Assembly (NCBI GenBank): GCA_034509425.1
Contig: JAVTVJ010001672.1
Span: forward strand, 50,174-114,173
Length of the DNA stretch: 64,000 nt
Origin: Eopsaltria australis
Taxonomy: Eukaryota > Chordata > Aves > Passeriformes > Petroicidae
Direction: 5' to 3'
The translations under genes were made by a program, and so were the position numbers. Below the pieces are notes generated by a model that was not told where the DNA came from, made no database searches, and was given only the letters and a program-made list of their open reading frames with translations. The stretch's first letter is position 1. Each line of letters opens with the position of its first letter. Of the stretch, positions 43,318 to 54,870 are shown piece after piece.

Positions 43318-43491
43318 ACTTGTACCAACCCTCCCTGGTTTCTGCCTCGGGCAAGTGGCAGCATGAGCTATCTTCATACCAACAGGCTATCCAAGACAAC
43401 AAAGGACTCCGGCAGTTTGCTGGGTCGAGATAGTAGGGGAAAACAAACCCACTCTTGACTGTAAGCTTCACAGTGGGAAAGTGTCCTGGGT
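43318..43491 (+). pseudogene. pro: ERV-4 pro, middle fragment
   Basis: About 170 bp between solo LTR-A and solo LTR-D, expected to hold the end of the dUTPase-like domain. It contains a stop and frame changes and is placed mainly by position. Confidence 0.5.
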
Positions 43492-45099
43492 TAGGCCAGA
43501 GGGGTCAAAATCTAGGAAGTGATCTGTGCTGCAGGAAGGCATACAACTTCCTTCCTGCGAGAGAGAGCCAATAATCAGGTAGTTTTAAGGGTTGATAGGT
43601 AGGTAAACCAATTAAAAAGTTGATCCGCCTTCGAGGAAAAAACCATATATAAGCAGAGACCCTCTGACGCTCTTTCTCTTTGGACCTGCTGCTGCTGTGT
43701 AGAGAGGAGCAGCTCCTGCTTCTCTCACTGGTAAGGCCCCCCCCTACCTCCTTCCGAAGGAGGGATGGGGGGGGGAAGGGAGGTTTTACGGCAGCCGTGC
43801 CGCTGCAGCCGGGCAGGCATGGGGGAGGAAACGATTGGAATTTTCAGCAGATACAGCTCAGTCGGTGTGCCAGCTACACGAGAGGGAGAGCCAGGCCCCT
43901 GCTCCGGGCCAGGCAAGGACCAGGCCGGACTCCATCCAGCTCGGGCCAGGCCCTGCCCTGTCACCCCGGGCCCAGATGGCCCTACCAGGCCGAGCCAGCT
44001 TGGCAGAGCCAAGCAGAGACTCTGAGAGCTTCTGGCATCCAGCTCGGACCTGTTCAAGCAGCCCGGCAAAGAGCACGTGATCCTCACACTGCCAGAGAGA
44101 GAGACAGAGATTAACTCTCTCCATGCCTAGACTAAACTCACAGACACCCATCCTTCCTTGCAGAGAGAGGAACGAGTGAGGACACCTACATAGTGCAGCG
44201 CAGAGACTTTACAGTCAGTGAAGAAAGCAAAACTAATACTCACAAGGGGGTGCATGGGAAGTTGCTTCAAGAGTGAAGCTGAAAACTCTTTTAGAGAACC
44301 ATGGTTGGAGACTGAGCTAATAAATTCTCTGTAATATATGAAGATATAGTCAAAAGGGGGATGTGAGGTTCTTATTGCAGCCAATGAACTGAAATACCTA
44401 AGTACAGACAAGTAAGTGTTGAAAAAGTACAGCTTGATGAGAAACTAGGACTAAGAGAGAGGAGAGGCTGTGATTCAGAGCTCTGGTCCCAGGGAAAATG
44501 CTAGAGAACCTGAGTTGTCAGGAGAACCTGTGTTGCTAAGCACAGAAGAAGGGATTTTCTTTGTTGCTGCAATTGAACTGGGCATCCTTAAAACAAGTAC
44601 CCTGTAGACTGTTCATAACCCACCCAAGTGGCTGTGGGAAGGCTACTGGTGTGGGAGGGATCCACCATTAAGTTGGACTTTGCTCCGGGTGGCAGCTGAT
44701 GTTGAGACAGAAGACCCATAAAAACTGTATTTTTCTTACAGAAGATCCATGGTGTAAGCAAAAGAAACTTCTCTCCCTAAATGAACTGGAACAAGAGCTG
44801 TTTCTGAAGTGGTAAACTGACTGGAGGTTGAAGTGTTGTCTTTTGTATGTTGTCAGGGAGAATGAAATGGAGAGGTGGGGAAGGAGGGGTGGTCTGGGGA
44901 GTTTGTTCTGGTTTTTCTTGGTTTTTTTTTCTTTTTCCCTTTGTCTTAGATATATTAATAAAACTTCTTTGTACTTTATAAAGTTTGAGCCTGCTTTGCC
45001 TACTCCTAATCCTTATCCCACAACAAGCAATCAAGTAAATTTAGGTAAGTGTGCTGGCATTTAGCCACAAACCTGAATAGGCGAACTGAAACCACTACA
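43492..45099 (+). mobile_element. solo LTR-D, plus orientation, in ERV-4 pro
   Basis: 1608 bp, TGTCCTGGGTTAGG ... GAAACCACTACA, with perfect 5-bp duplication GAAAG (43487-43491, 45100-45104). ATATATAAG lies near 43647 and AATAAA near 44957. Confidence 0.93.
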
Positions 45100-45104
45100 G
45101 AAAG

Positions 45105-45350
45105 CCACAGACACCTTGACAGGGATGGTTGACACTGGGGTGGACATCACTATAATATTAAATACTGAGTGGCCTCCCCAGTGGGGTCTCAAACCAGCTT
45201 GCGGGGATGGTCACGGGAGTTGGGGGAACAACAAAATCGATGAGGAGCACAAACAACATAGTCATTGAGGGTCCTGACCGACACACGGTGTCCATCTGGC
45301 CGTTTGTGATCCCATCAGGGTTTACGCTGTGGGGCAGGGACCTACTGTCC
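45105..45350 (+). pseudogene. pro: ERV-4 protease
   Basis: Catalytic DTGVD at 45131-45145 (Asp codon 45131-45133), then a frameshift before 45207, then [12 protein letters not shown] and the C-terminal LWGRDLLSQ near 45350. The frame then runs straight on into pol without a stop, unlike ERV-1 and ERV-2, where pro and pol are in different frames; a small indel probably caused this. Confidence 0.75.
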
Positions 45351-48060
45351 CAATGGGGGACTCGGCTAGAGATCCCGCCTCCATCCACTGAGGAGCGCAC
45401 CACCCCACCCCTCACATGGACCACCGACAAGCCGGTGTGGGTGGAGCAGTGGCCCCTTACTAAGGAGAAGCTCAGTGCTCTAGAGTCCCTCGTGGAAGAG
45501 CAGCTTTACAAGGGCCACATGGTACCATAGCTCTTGGAACTCCCCTGTCTTTGTCATCCGCAAGCCAGGCAAAGACAGGTGGAGGCTCCTCCACGACCTT
45601 CACAAGACCAATAAGGTCATTGAGGACATGGGTCCTCTGCAGCGAGGTTTACCCTGGCCCTGAATGCTCCCCCAACAATGGAAATTAGCAGTCACTGATA
45701 TTAAGGACTGCATTTTTAGTATACCTTTACACCCGCGAGACGCCCCTTGTTTTGCTTTTCCCGTTCCATCTGTTAACCACAAGGCCCCAATGCGACGTTA
45801 TCATTGGCGGGTGATGCCTGAAGGTGTGAAAAATTTGGCCTCCATCTGCCAACGGTACGTTGCAAAAATCGTGTCACCCATCCGGAAGGCCTTCCCAAAG
45901 GCTATTATCTTCCATTATATGGATGATGTGTTGGTTTGTGCCCCTGACGAGACTTACTTGGACAAGACTTTATCCGAGACCATCCGAGCAATTGAAAGGG
46001 CGGGGCTTGAAATACAGCCTGAAAAGGTCCAGTGTACCTGCCCGTGGACCTACCTGGGACTCCGCATGGGCAAGAGAACCGTCGTGCCCCAGCAGCTGGT
46101 CATCAAGGACGACTCAAAGACCCTCCAGGATCTCCACCAGCTGTGTGGCTCCATCAACTGGGTATGTCCTCTGCTGGGACTCACGACGGCAGACCTCGTG
46201 CCCTTATTCAATCTCCTGAAGGGCTGCAAGGGACTGGACTCGCCGCGTACCATCACTGCGGAGGCCCGGGAGGCTATCGGTAAGGTACAGCACGCCCTAT
46301 CCACACACAAGGCTCATAGGATTGATCCCAGATTACCATTCAGGTTTGCTATACTGGATCGGTCACCCGACCTACATGGACTCATTTTTCAGTAGGACAC
46401 AGGGTTGAAAGATTCACTTCTCATTATAGAGTAGATCTTTCTTCCCCACCAGCCGTCCAAGAGTATCACTATGCCACAGGAATTGATGGCCAGGTTAATA
46501 AGAAAAATAGGACTTGGCTCCGCACTCTTGCGGGGGGTGATTTCACGTACCTATACATGCCATTGACAACAGAGATTTTGGAGGATTTACTCCAAACCAA
46601 TGAACACCTTCAGTTCGCCTTGGACAGTTACCCATACCAGATTTTGGTTCATAAATAAAAACATCATCTGTTCAACACCACTTTTAATCTGACTCCAAAA
46701 ATTATGCAAAATAAAATTCCATTAAACGTCCTGTCTTTACTGACGGCTCTGGGGCATCCCACAAGTCAGTAATGACTTGGCGGGATCCCCAAACTCAGAA
46801 GTGGGAATCTGAGGTTCAGGTGGTGGAAGGTTCACCACAGATTGCAGAACTGTCAGCCGTTTTCAGGGTCTTTGAAAAATTCAAGGAACCGCTCAATTTG
46901 GTCACAGATTTGGCATATGTGGCCAGTGTAACTGCCAGGGCTGAGCACGCCTTACTGAAGGGTGTGTCCAATCCCAAATTGTTTAACTTGCTCTCAAAGC
47001 TAGTTCACCTCCTCTCCCACCAGGAGCAACCCTTTCATGTTATGCATGTGAGATCGCACACGGGATTACCTGGACCCATTGCCAAGGGCAACAGAAGGGC
47101 AGATGCCTTAGCTATGGCTGTGCAATCCCCTAACATCCTAGATATCTTTGCACAAGCCAGGCTGAGCCATCAATTCTTCCATCTAAATGTCCCGACCCTC
47201 ATGAGGATGTTCCACCTCCCTCGTGAGCAGGCTCGGGCAATAGTGGTGACGTGCTCAAACTGCCAGAGATACCAGATTCCAGCACTCAGTATGGGAGTCA
47301 GTCCCCGGGGTCTGAGAAGTTTCCAGCTTTGGCAAACAGATGTGACCCACTTCCCCCAGTTCGGGAGGTTTAAGTATGTGCACGTGTCCATAGACACATT
47401 CTCCGGGGCCATATTTGCCTCTGCCCATTTGGGCGAGAAAGCAAAGGATGCCGTTAAGCATTTCCTTATGGCATTCTCAATGCTGGGTATCCCTGAAGAA
47501 GTAAAAAGAGACAATGGTCCAGCCTATGTTTCAGCTAGGCTAAGGGACTTCTTCCAGCAGTGGGGCGTTAAGCACGTCACAGGGATATCTCACTCCCCCA
47601 TGGGACAATCGGCCATAGAAAGGGCCCACCAAACCCTGAAAAGACTCCTTCATCAACAGCGGGGATGGTTAGAGGACAATACTCCCATTGCAAGACTCTG
47701 TAAGGCTCTTTTCACCATCAATTTCTTAAATAACTCATTTTCTGAGCCTATCCCCCCCATATTCCGGCATTTCACTAATTCGACCCAGGACAAATCAAAG
47801 GAGAAAACCGCCGGTATTGATGAAGGACCCAGAAAGCCACCAAATTCAAGGGCCATTCCCAATAATTTCCTGGGGGAGGGGGTATGCCTGTGTTTCTACC
47901 CCAGCAGGACCAAGATGGGTTCCAGCCAAGGCTGTAAAACCATACCTGGAACCTGCATCAACTTCCTGGGTACCTGGCCGTAGCAAGGACACGAAAGATA
48001 ACAGACCAGACCAAGGTGAGACCACTGCCATCTGGAAGCGATGATGGCGCAAGGAAACAA
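45351..48060 (+). pseudogene. pol: ERV-4 pol: reverse transcriptase, RNase H, integrase
   Basis: RT starts at [19 protein letters not shown] and breaks near 45530. The 45664-46395 frame has YMDD at 45916-45927 and ends TAG, with another TAG at 46432-46434. RNase H starts just before 46772 (FTDGSG, ~46737) with a changed active-site neighbourhood (TDLAY for TDSAY near 46908). Integrase zinc residues are in SHQFFH and CSNCQ. Catalytic residues are in TDVTHF (~47339), RDNGPAY (~47509) and AIERAH (~47616). A frameshift near 47810 moves the C-terminus to the frame ending at 48044. Confidence 0.85.
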
Positions 48061-48395
48061 CAGCCACAGAAACACCTGAGTAGCGCCATGTCCAGCCGCG
48101 TCCAGGCAGTGTTGTAACCCTCAGAAATACTCCTTATCCTTTCCCTGAGTTTATACTTTCCTTGTGTGTTTTCCCACCCTTAAATCCACCCCTTCCCAGA
48201 CCCTTACCCCAGGGGAGAATCCAGAGGTTCTGTAATCTCTTTCATGATTTTAACAATTCTGTTTAAGACTACTGCAGAATCACCTACCCCAACCCCATCC
48301 ACATCCCCAGCCAAGACCAGCACAGTGTTTCCTGCCTCTTCCACCCCAGCTGAAGGCAGGTGCCTGTCAACACCACAGTGACATCTATGTCCCAG
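48061..48395 (+). pseudogene. env: ERV-4 env, short 5' remnant
   Basis: An ATG at 48246 opens MILTILFKTTAESPTPT, about 45 codons, Pro/Thr/Ser rich. It is far too short for a surface subunit. The body of env is deleted or scrambled. It is cut by LTR-J at 48396. Confidence 0.4.
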
Positions 48396-48992
48396 TGTCT
48401 TAGGTTACAATGGTATGTATTCTATCACCATCTTCGTGGGATGCTGGGGGCCGGGCGTGGCAGCATTCCTGATGGCTGCAGAACGGTTTGCTAATAGGCC
48501 GGTCGTTAGGGCCAGGCGTGGCAGTGTTCCTGATGGCTGCAGAATGGTTTGCTAATGGGCCAGTCGTTGGGGCCGGATGGGCACTTCACTCACCCCAAAC
48601 ATTGCAGATAGTGGCTCATCATCCCATTGTGAGATGCCCCGCCCAGGGGGAGGAACCAATGTATCCCGATCTGCATATAAACTGAGATTTGAAGTACTAT
48701 AGGCAGCTTTTTCCACGGGATTCCCAGAGGAAGACCAGACCCTTCTACACCACCACTGGACCTTCAGAGGAGAACTACACCTTTCTCAGGATCATTGCTT
48801 CAACAGAACCGCATCTATCACTCCCAGAGGACTGCAACCACCTTCTAAGTGGACTACTACCAACACCCTGACCGACAGGGTGTCAGGTTGTATTCTGACT
48901 CTGTCAGTGGTTTTTTTGTATTACTACATTTTTCCTATTAAATTGTAGTTCTGACTTTGAGCCTCTCACTGATTTGCTTTCAAACTACCACA
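48396..48992 (+). mobile_element. solo LTR-J in ERV-4 env
   Basis: 597 bp, TGTCTTAGGTTACAATGG ... CAAACTACCACA, with 5-bp duplication CCCAG (48391-48395, 48993-48997). A TATA-like CATATAAAC lies near 48673 and ATTAAA near 48939. Confidence 0.88.
48447..48570 (+). repeat. two tandem ~60-bp units in LTR-J
   Basis: Units starting at GGGCCGGGCGTGGCAG and GGGCCAGGCGTGGCAG each run to a GGCCGGTCGTT / GGCCAGTCGTT end. A third begins GGGGCCGGATGGG. Such duplications are common in U3 enhancers; the role here is not shown. Confidence 0.75.
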
Positions 48993-49282
48993 CCCAGACA
49001 AGCAAAGTTCCCAGCACAGATCACGGTGCCCCTGTCAGTGAATCCACCATGTCCAGCTCCACCAGAAGTGATTTGGGACTTGATGGGATCTTGGGAACTT
49101 GAGGGATGGGTTGGCTCTCCCTTTGAAGGCGGTTTTGCAGGAGTCTCTGTTTTGTTAGTTACTTGTATAGGAATGTTTCTGACCATTTTTCACTGTTTCA
49201 TGTCTAATTAGCTGTTTAAGTGTTCAGTCTGCGTACCTTTCCTTGATCAGGAAAGCTTCCTTTTAAACAAAGAAGGGGGAGA
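48993..49282 (+). pseudogene. env: ERV-4 env, membrane anchor and tail; polypurine tract
   Basis: The frame ending at 49211 includes a hydrophobic segment, FAGVSVLLVTCIGMFLTIF, and a very short tail, as expected for the end of TM. After a short gap the purine run AAAGAAGGGGGAGA (about 49269-49282) leads into the 3' LTR. Confidence 0.6.
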
Positions 49283-49912
49283 TTTGGTGGCTGTTGAGGC
49301 TGCCACTGAGGCCCAGGAAGATCTGGAAGGTCCGAAGGGATCTGAGGGGCCATGGTGGAGGGTTGCTCGGGTTTGAGAATCCTCCCCTTCCCTTTGGAGG
49401 AAGATAGTTTCTTCCACGTGATTGATGGGTTCTTCCTAAGTTAATTGTACCCCCTGATTGGACTGTTTGTTCTCCACCCCTTATGCATATGTATCTGTAT
49501 CTAGAAGGTTCTGTGCTACTCGGTACTCCATTGGTTGTGGTTCTCTCTCTCCTCGCCTTCCCTCTCCTTATTGGACTGTGTAAGCTTGTCCCGCCTTCTC
49601 CCCCGCCCCTGGACCCTCAGCTGATTGGTTGTTTGTTGCTGTATAAAAGTCTGTGCTCTCCTTTGTTCTGGGTCTTCTGTCCCTGGACCCATTCGAGCAA
49701 GGAACTGTTAAAAAACTCCTTGGATACCCACACAGAAGATCACTCCCTAATTCTTTACCCCTGGACCTGCTAGGACTTGTCTCTGCACCCACCAGCAGGG
49801 TAGCAGAGTGTGCAGCAGGAGCTAAAGCAGCCCCACCAGAGTGGCTCCCTGAGGGACGCTTCTGGGACACATTGCCAGTCTCTGTTCACTGGGACAGTCC
49901 CCGCACAGGCTA
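49283..49912 (+). mobile_element. 3' LTR-H of ERV-4
   Basis: 630 bp, the same length as the 5' LTR. It begins TTTGGTGGCTGTTGAGG instead of TGTGGCAGACATTGAGG. It is identical to the 5' copy from 49294 to 49869. Confidence 0.9.
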
Positions 49913-51874
49913 TAGGAGACCTTTTCCAACACAAACTTTTCTGCTGACAGAGTTGTGAACACAAGCATGAAGGCACTACAAAGAGACCAGCTGCAAGACC
50001 AAAACACAGGCAAGACAGAGGTTTGGGGGGTTTGCCTTTGTTTAAAGCAGTTGTATTTATAGTATTAATTTAGAGCATTTCTATGCACAATTTTTTTCTG
50101 AAAGCAACTGTGTTGATCAGAATTTGTTTTAAAAGACATTCAATGACTGTTCTTCAGCTTTCTAAATAAAATGCATATTTGTGATTTCCTCTGGTATTAG
50201 TGTTGAGAGATAAAATAATAAATGATAGGTATTAATTTAGGGTCTCTGTTCATTCCAAACCAGGGCACTGCACCCAATGCCATTGGGTCTCACTGAAATA
50301 TAAGGAATGGAGGGTTCTTTCCAGGATTTCATTTTTCTCAATTAATTGATAAAAATTTCATCAATTTTTCCCTGGACAAGAAAAAAAAGTGCTTTGATGT
50401 TGTTTTGCAGGTTTACTCCAACGTATCAATGTCACTGAGTAAGGAATGTTAAGTCAAGCACACAGAGATAGGGATTTGTGGTCAGCATACTGGCACTTCA
50501 GATAAGCTGATAGAGCCAACATGCTTGCTAACAATTCAATATACAGCATTTTGCTCTTGATTAAAGCATTCATTACCTTTCTGGTTTTATTACCAACAAG
50601 TCATGGTTATGCTTAATTGATGTTCCCATATTTTTCTCTACAGCTACAGATTCACAAGTATAAAAAGAGGCTAACTGTCTTTCTCTTAAATTAGATAATC
50701 CTCTACATTGACACCTCTACATTTAAGATTTAGCTTTGGTTCAAATTGCAGAAAGTCTCATTTAGACCATATGGCTTGATTGTCATACTGTAATTAAGCA
50801 AATGGTCGGGAAGCATTTTATTAGACTGGTAACTGGCTCTACATTCTTTTGAGAGTTTAGCAGGCCATTGCATACAACATGGTAGAAACTAGTAAGCACA
50901 GAGAAAGAAGAGGGACAATAACAGGAGAGAGAAGCTGTGTAAAATTCCCAGCTCACAAAGAAAGAACGTGCTGGATGTACTTTCTTCTTTGTTCCTACAC
51001 ATCAGATATCATCCTCCTTCCCCACCATAAGTCTCAGGAACGTCCCATAGGGATGGTAAATTACTGACTTGCTATGCTAAAGCAAAGAAATCCTTCCTCC
51101 ACCAAATAGAAGAAGTGCAAATTCTCCACTTTCAGAATTGTATATGAAGATACTGGGTTTTCCTCCCTTTCATGACATGGCTCAGGAGACTTCAGCCAGA
51201 ATAAGGAAAACATGGCACTGTTAGAGTCCCTTTCCAACTGCCCAGGTACTCATTCACCCAGTATCAACTCAGTTTAAAATCACTACACAATCATACATGG
51301 GTATGCTGCCTTTAACAGCAAAGTAAAAAAATGGACAGAAACTTAAAATTTAAATTTATTAGTTTTGTTTAATTATTAGGTACTATGAAAAATAAAGACA
51401 CTGGGAGCAGATTTTGTTGATCATTTGCTGACAGGAGAAGATGACAGCTATAAGTTCTTGAAATACCATGTGACCAGGATCCTCCTATACCAACTCTTGT
51501 AAAACCTACAGATGAAAGAGATTATTTTCCACCCCAAAGAATTTACAGTCTGTATTTCCATTATAAAATTTATTATAAAAACAAGACAAATATCAGCATA
51601 ATAGCCCTAACATCTGTTCTCTGACAGGTTAGTGGCTATTAGATTTCTCACAGGAAAATTTTCACTAATAATTTAAAGAAAGTGGTGGGTTCTTGAGTAT
51701 TACATAAAGTTCTTCCTAAGTATGAGAGGCAATATGACACAAAGTGTGAAGCTAATAGAAAATTCAACATACAAGTGATCCAAGCTGACATCAGAGAAAG
51801 ATGCTGCCTGCAACTTGTCCTGGTGTATGCATGAGGATAGACCATGAAGTGTCCTAATGATGATAATACTTTAT
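49913..51874. other. AT-rich region, nothing recognised
   Basis: About 2 kb after ERV-4. Open frames are short and without motifs, and no repeat family was recognised. Confidence 0.55.
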
Positions 51875-51879
51875 ATATG

Positions 51880-54073
51880 TGTAGTGGTTTTCAGTTCGAC
51901 TTTTTGAGGTTCAGGCCAAATGCCAGCACACTTACCAAAATTTATCTGATGTTTGCTGAAAGATGAGGATTAGGAGTAGGCAAAGCAGGCTCAAACTTTA
52001 TAAAGTATAAAGAAAGTTTATTAATATACCTACGACAAAGGAAAAAAACCAAGAAAAAAACCAGAACAAACTCCTCAGACCAACCCTCCTTTCCCCACCT
52101 CTCCATTTCTTTCTCCCTGAAAACACACAAAAGACAACCCTTCGACCTCCAGTCAGTTTACCATCTCATAAATAGCTCTCGTTTCAGTTCATTTAGGGAG
52201 AGAAATCTCTTTTGTTTACACCATGGATTTTCTGTAAGAAAAATACAGTTTTTATGGGCCTTCTGCCTCACCATCAGCCACCTGGAAGAAAGACCGGCTT
52301 GTGGTGGATCCCCTTCCACCCCAGTAGCCTTCCCACAGCCACTATGGCGGGTCATGAACAGTCCACAGGTGTACCTGTTTTAAGGATGCACAGTTCAACT
52401 GCAGCAACAAAGAAAATCCCTTCTTCTGTGCTTAGCAACGCAGGTTCTCCTGACAACACAAGTTCTCTGGCATTCCCCCCCGGACCAGGGCTCTGGGTCA
52501 CAGCCTCTCCTCTTTCTTGGTTCACGTTTCTCATCAGGCTGTACTTATTTCAACACTTACTTGTGTTTACCCAGGTATTTCAGTTCACTGGCTGCAATTA
52601 GAACCTCACATCCCCCCTTTGGACTATGTCTTCATATATTACAGGGAATTTATTAGCTCAGTCCCCAACCATGGTTCTGCAAAAGAGTTTTCAGCTTCAC
52701 TCTCGAAGCACGTCTCATACACCTCCCTCTAGGCATCGGTTCTGCTTTCCTCACTGACTGTAAAGTTATAGCTCGCTGGTTTTTCTGTCCAGCCTGGCGT
52801 TGCCACGACAGATTCCAGCTGGCTATATTTCCAGGAATGCCCCTGTCCCTAGGGCACTCTGGCAGCGTCCCGTAGACACTTAGCCAGAGAAACTGCGGCC
52901 TGCGTTGTGGTGCAGGAACGGTCCAGTTTATCTATCAGCTGAAGATGAATAACGAGAGGGCTCTTGGAATGCCTTTAATTCTGAGTGGATTTATTGCAGA
53001 GTCTTCACACAGAGGAGAGGCAGGGTCCAAGAGGGCGAGGGGCCCTCTGACACAGCCTTAAGAGTTATCACATATCACCAATCACCAAGGGGTTTGGGGG
53101 AGTATAGGGAAGTTCCAGGGTTACTTGGTCCTATGGGATAGGGAAGGAAAGGGGCCCAGGAGATAAGAGGGAATAGAACAAAGGCTCTTGGGGGGAGGGA
53201 GGATATGATGGACACCAGCAGTGGCTACTCTGATTTGTCCTGGGCTAAACCATGATCACTTCACCTTCCAGGGGTTTCCTATCTCCTTGGAACTTTCTCC
53301 ACCAGTTATCTTTCTCCTTTTCTAAGTCTTCTCCCCCTGAGGTTTCTAAGGACACATTCACAGCAGCTACATAAAGTCTCTCTGCTGCATTTATGTAGAT
53401 GTCCTCACTCGTTCCTCTCTCTCTGCAAGGAAGGATGGGTGTCTGTAAGTTTAGTCAAGCATGGATAGAGTTCATCTCTCTCTCCGGCAGTGTGACGATC
53501 ACGTGGTCTCTGCCAGGCTGTTTGAAAAAGTCCGAGCTGGATGGCAGAAGCTCTCAGAGTCTGTGGCCTGGCTCGGTGAAGCTGGCTCAGCCTAGCAGGG
53601 CCATCTGGGCCCAGGGTGAAAGGGCAGGCCCTGGCCCGAACTGGATGGAGTCCGGCCCGGTCCTTACCTGGCCCGGAGCAGGGGCCTGGCCCTGTCTTTT
53701 GTAGCTGACATGTTGGCTCAGCTGTATTTGCCGAAAATTCCATCTGGTTCCTCCCCCATGCCCAGCTGCCCTAAACCTCCCTTCCCCCCCCCTCCCTCCA
53801 TTGGAAGGAGGAGGGGTGGGGGCCTTACCAGGGAGAGAAGCAGGAGATGGTCCTCTCTACACAGCAGCAGGCCAGAAGAGGAAGAGGCTCAGAGGGTCTC
53901 TGCTTATATATGGTTCTTGCCTCGAAGGTGGATCAACTTTTAATTGGTTTACTTACATATCAGTCCTTAAAACTACCTGGTTATTGGCTTTTTCTCTCAG
54001 GAAGGAAGTTGTATCACTTCCTGCAGCATAGGTCACTTCCTAGATTTTGACCCCTCCTGACTAACCCAGGACA
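51880..54073 (-). mobile_element. solo LTR-D, minus, split by LTR-F
   Basis: TGTAGTGGTTTTCAG ... AACCCAGGACA on the plus strand, with perfect 5-bp duplication ATATG (51875-51879, 54074-54078). Without LTR-F and its duplication it is about 1.58 kb. Confidence 0.92.
52767..53371 (-). mobile_element. solo LTR-F inserted in LTR-D
   Basis: 605 bp between the 6-bp duplications TAAAGT (52761-52766, 53372-53377). Read on the minus strand it starts TGTAGCTGCTGTGAATG and ends AGCGAGCTATA, so the usual CA end has become TA. AATAAA on the minus strand lies near 52990. The other LTR-D copies run straight across the site. Confidence 0.85.
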
Positions 54074-54217
54074 ATATGTGTAATGTGAGCAGATGTACAT
54101 ATCCAGAATGGAAAGCTGAATGAATACAATCTCAACTCATTCAGGTTCTAATGAACCTCTTTATGATAGCTTTAGTCAGTTTGGTTATAAAAACAATGAG
54201 GTAAATCAGAACTTTTC

Positions 54218-54870
54218 TGTCACGTCGCCGCTTGTTCGGACCAGGCAGCTGCCCACCAGGGTTTTGAGCAGCAGCTCTGCAGCGACCACGACCGAGTGTC
54301 CCTGGCTCAGGCAGGCACAGGTTCACTGGCGTCGGGAGCTCTGTTTCCCTTGCCGCGGGCTGTGTCTTCCCTATAGGTAGACACTGTATCTGAATCGCTG
54401 GAAAGGCTGGGGAGGGATCTCTCGGCGCAGAGTAAAAGATACACTGTATCGAGAAGATGACAGCTCTCTGGGCATCTGAGTCCGAGAGACCCAGGGCTCA
54501 GCCTGCACCAGATTGTTATTATGAGGGTGACAACCAATTAGGTCCAAGCCCGGGAGAGAAACCAGGGAGGGACAAGGGGATAAGGGCCAACGGGGGATAG
54601 AGAGGGGAGGAGAGGGGGTAACAGACATGACTATAACATAATCAGCAACCGAACATAACCAAACTTTCTGGAACTCAGGGAAGATTGACAACTGATGTAT
54701 GGGTGGTCAGTCCAATGGTCAAGGGAACGTCCAGCCCCTTAGAAACCCAGCCCCACTCCGGGGCAAACCACTGCCAAACCCCACCCCAGGGGTGGCCTCA
54801 ATCCTGGGATTTCCTACTCCAGAGCTTCTTAATGGGGAAAGCATTTTTGGGAGCCCTGACCACCACCACA
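54218..54870 (-). mobile_element. solo LTR-G
   Basis: 653 bp, TGTCACGTCGCCGC ... CACCACCACA on the plus strand, with perfect 6-bp duplication CTTTTC (54212-54217, 54871-54876). Minus orientation is preferred because the minus strand reads like a U3 with an ATTGG box and a GC-rich GACGTGACA end. No clear AATAAA settles it. Confidence 0.75.

Larger units (their letters stand above)
35786..49912 (+). mobile_element. ERV-4, class II provirus carrying four nested insertions
   Basis: LTR-H copies of 630 bp bound gag, pro, pol and env remnants in the usual order. Inside are ERV-5 (in gag), solo LTR-A and solo LTR-D (in pro), and solo LTR-J (in env), each with its own target duplication. Removing these leaves a provirus of about 7.9 kb. 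Flanking six-mers GGGAGA (left) and AGGAGA (right, offset by one base) may be the original duplication. Confidence 0.9.
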
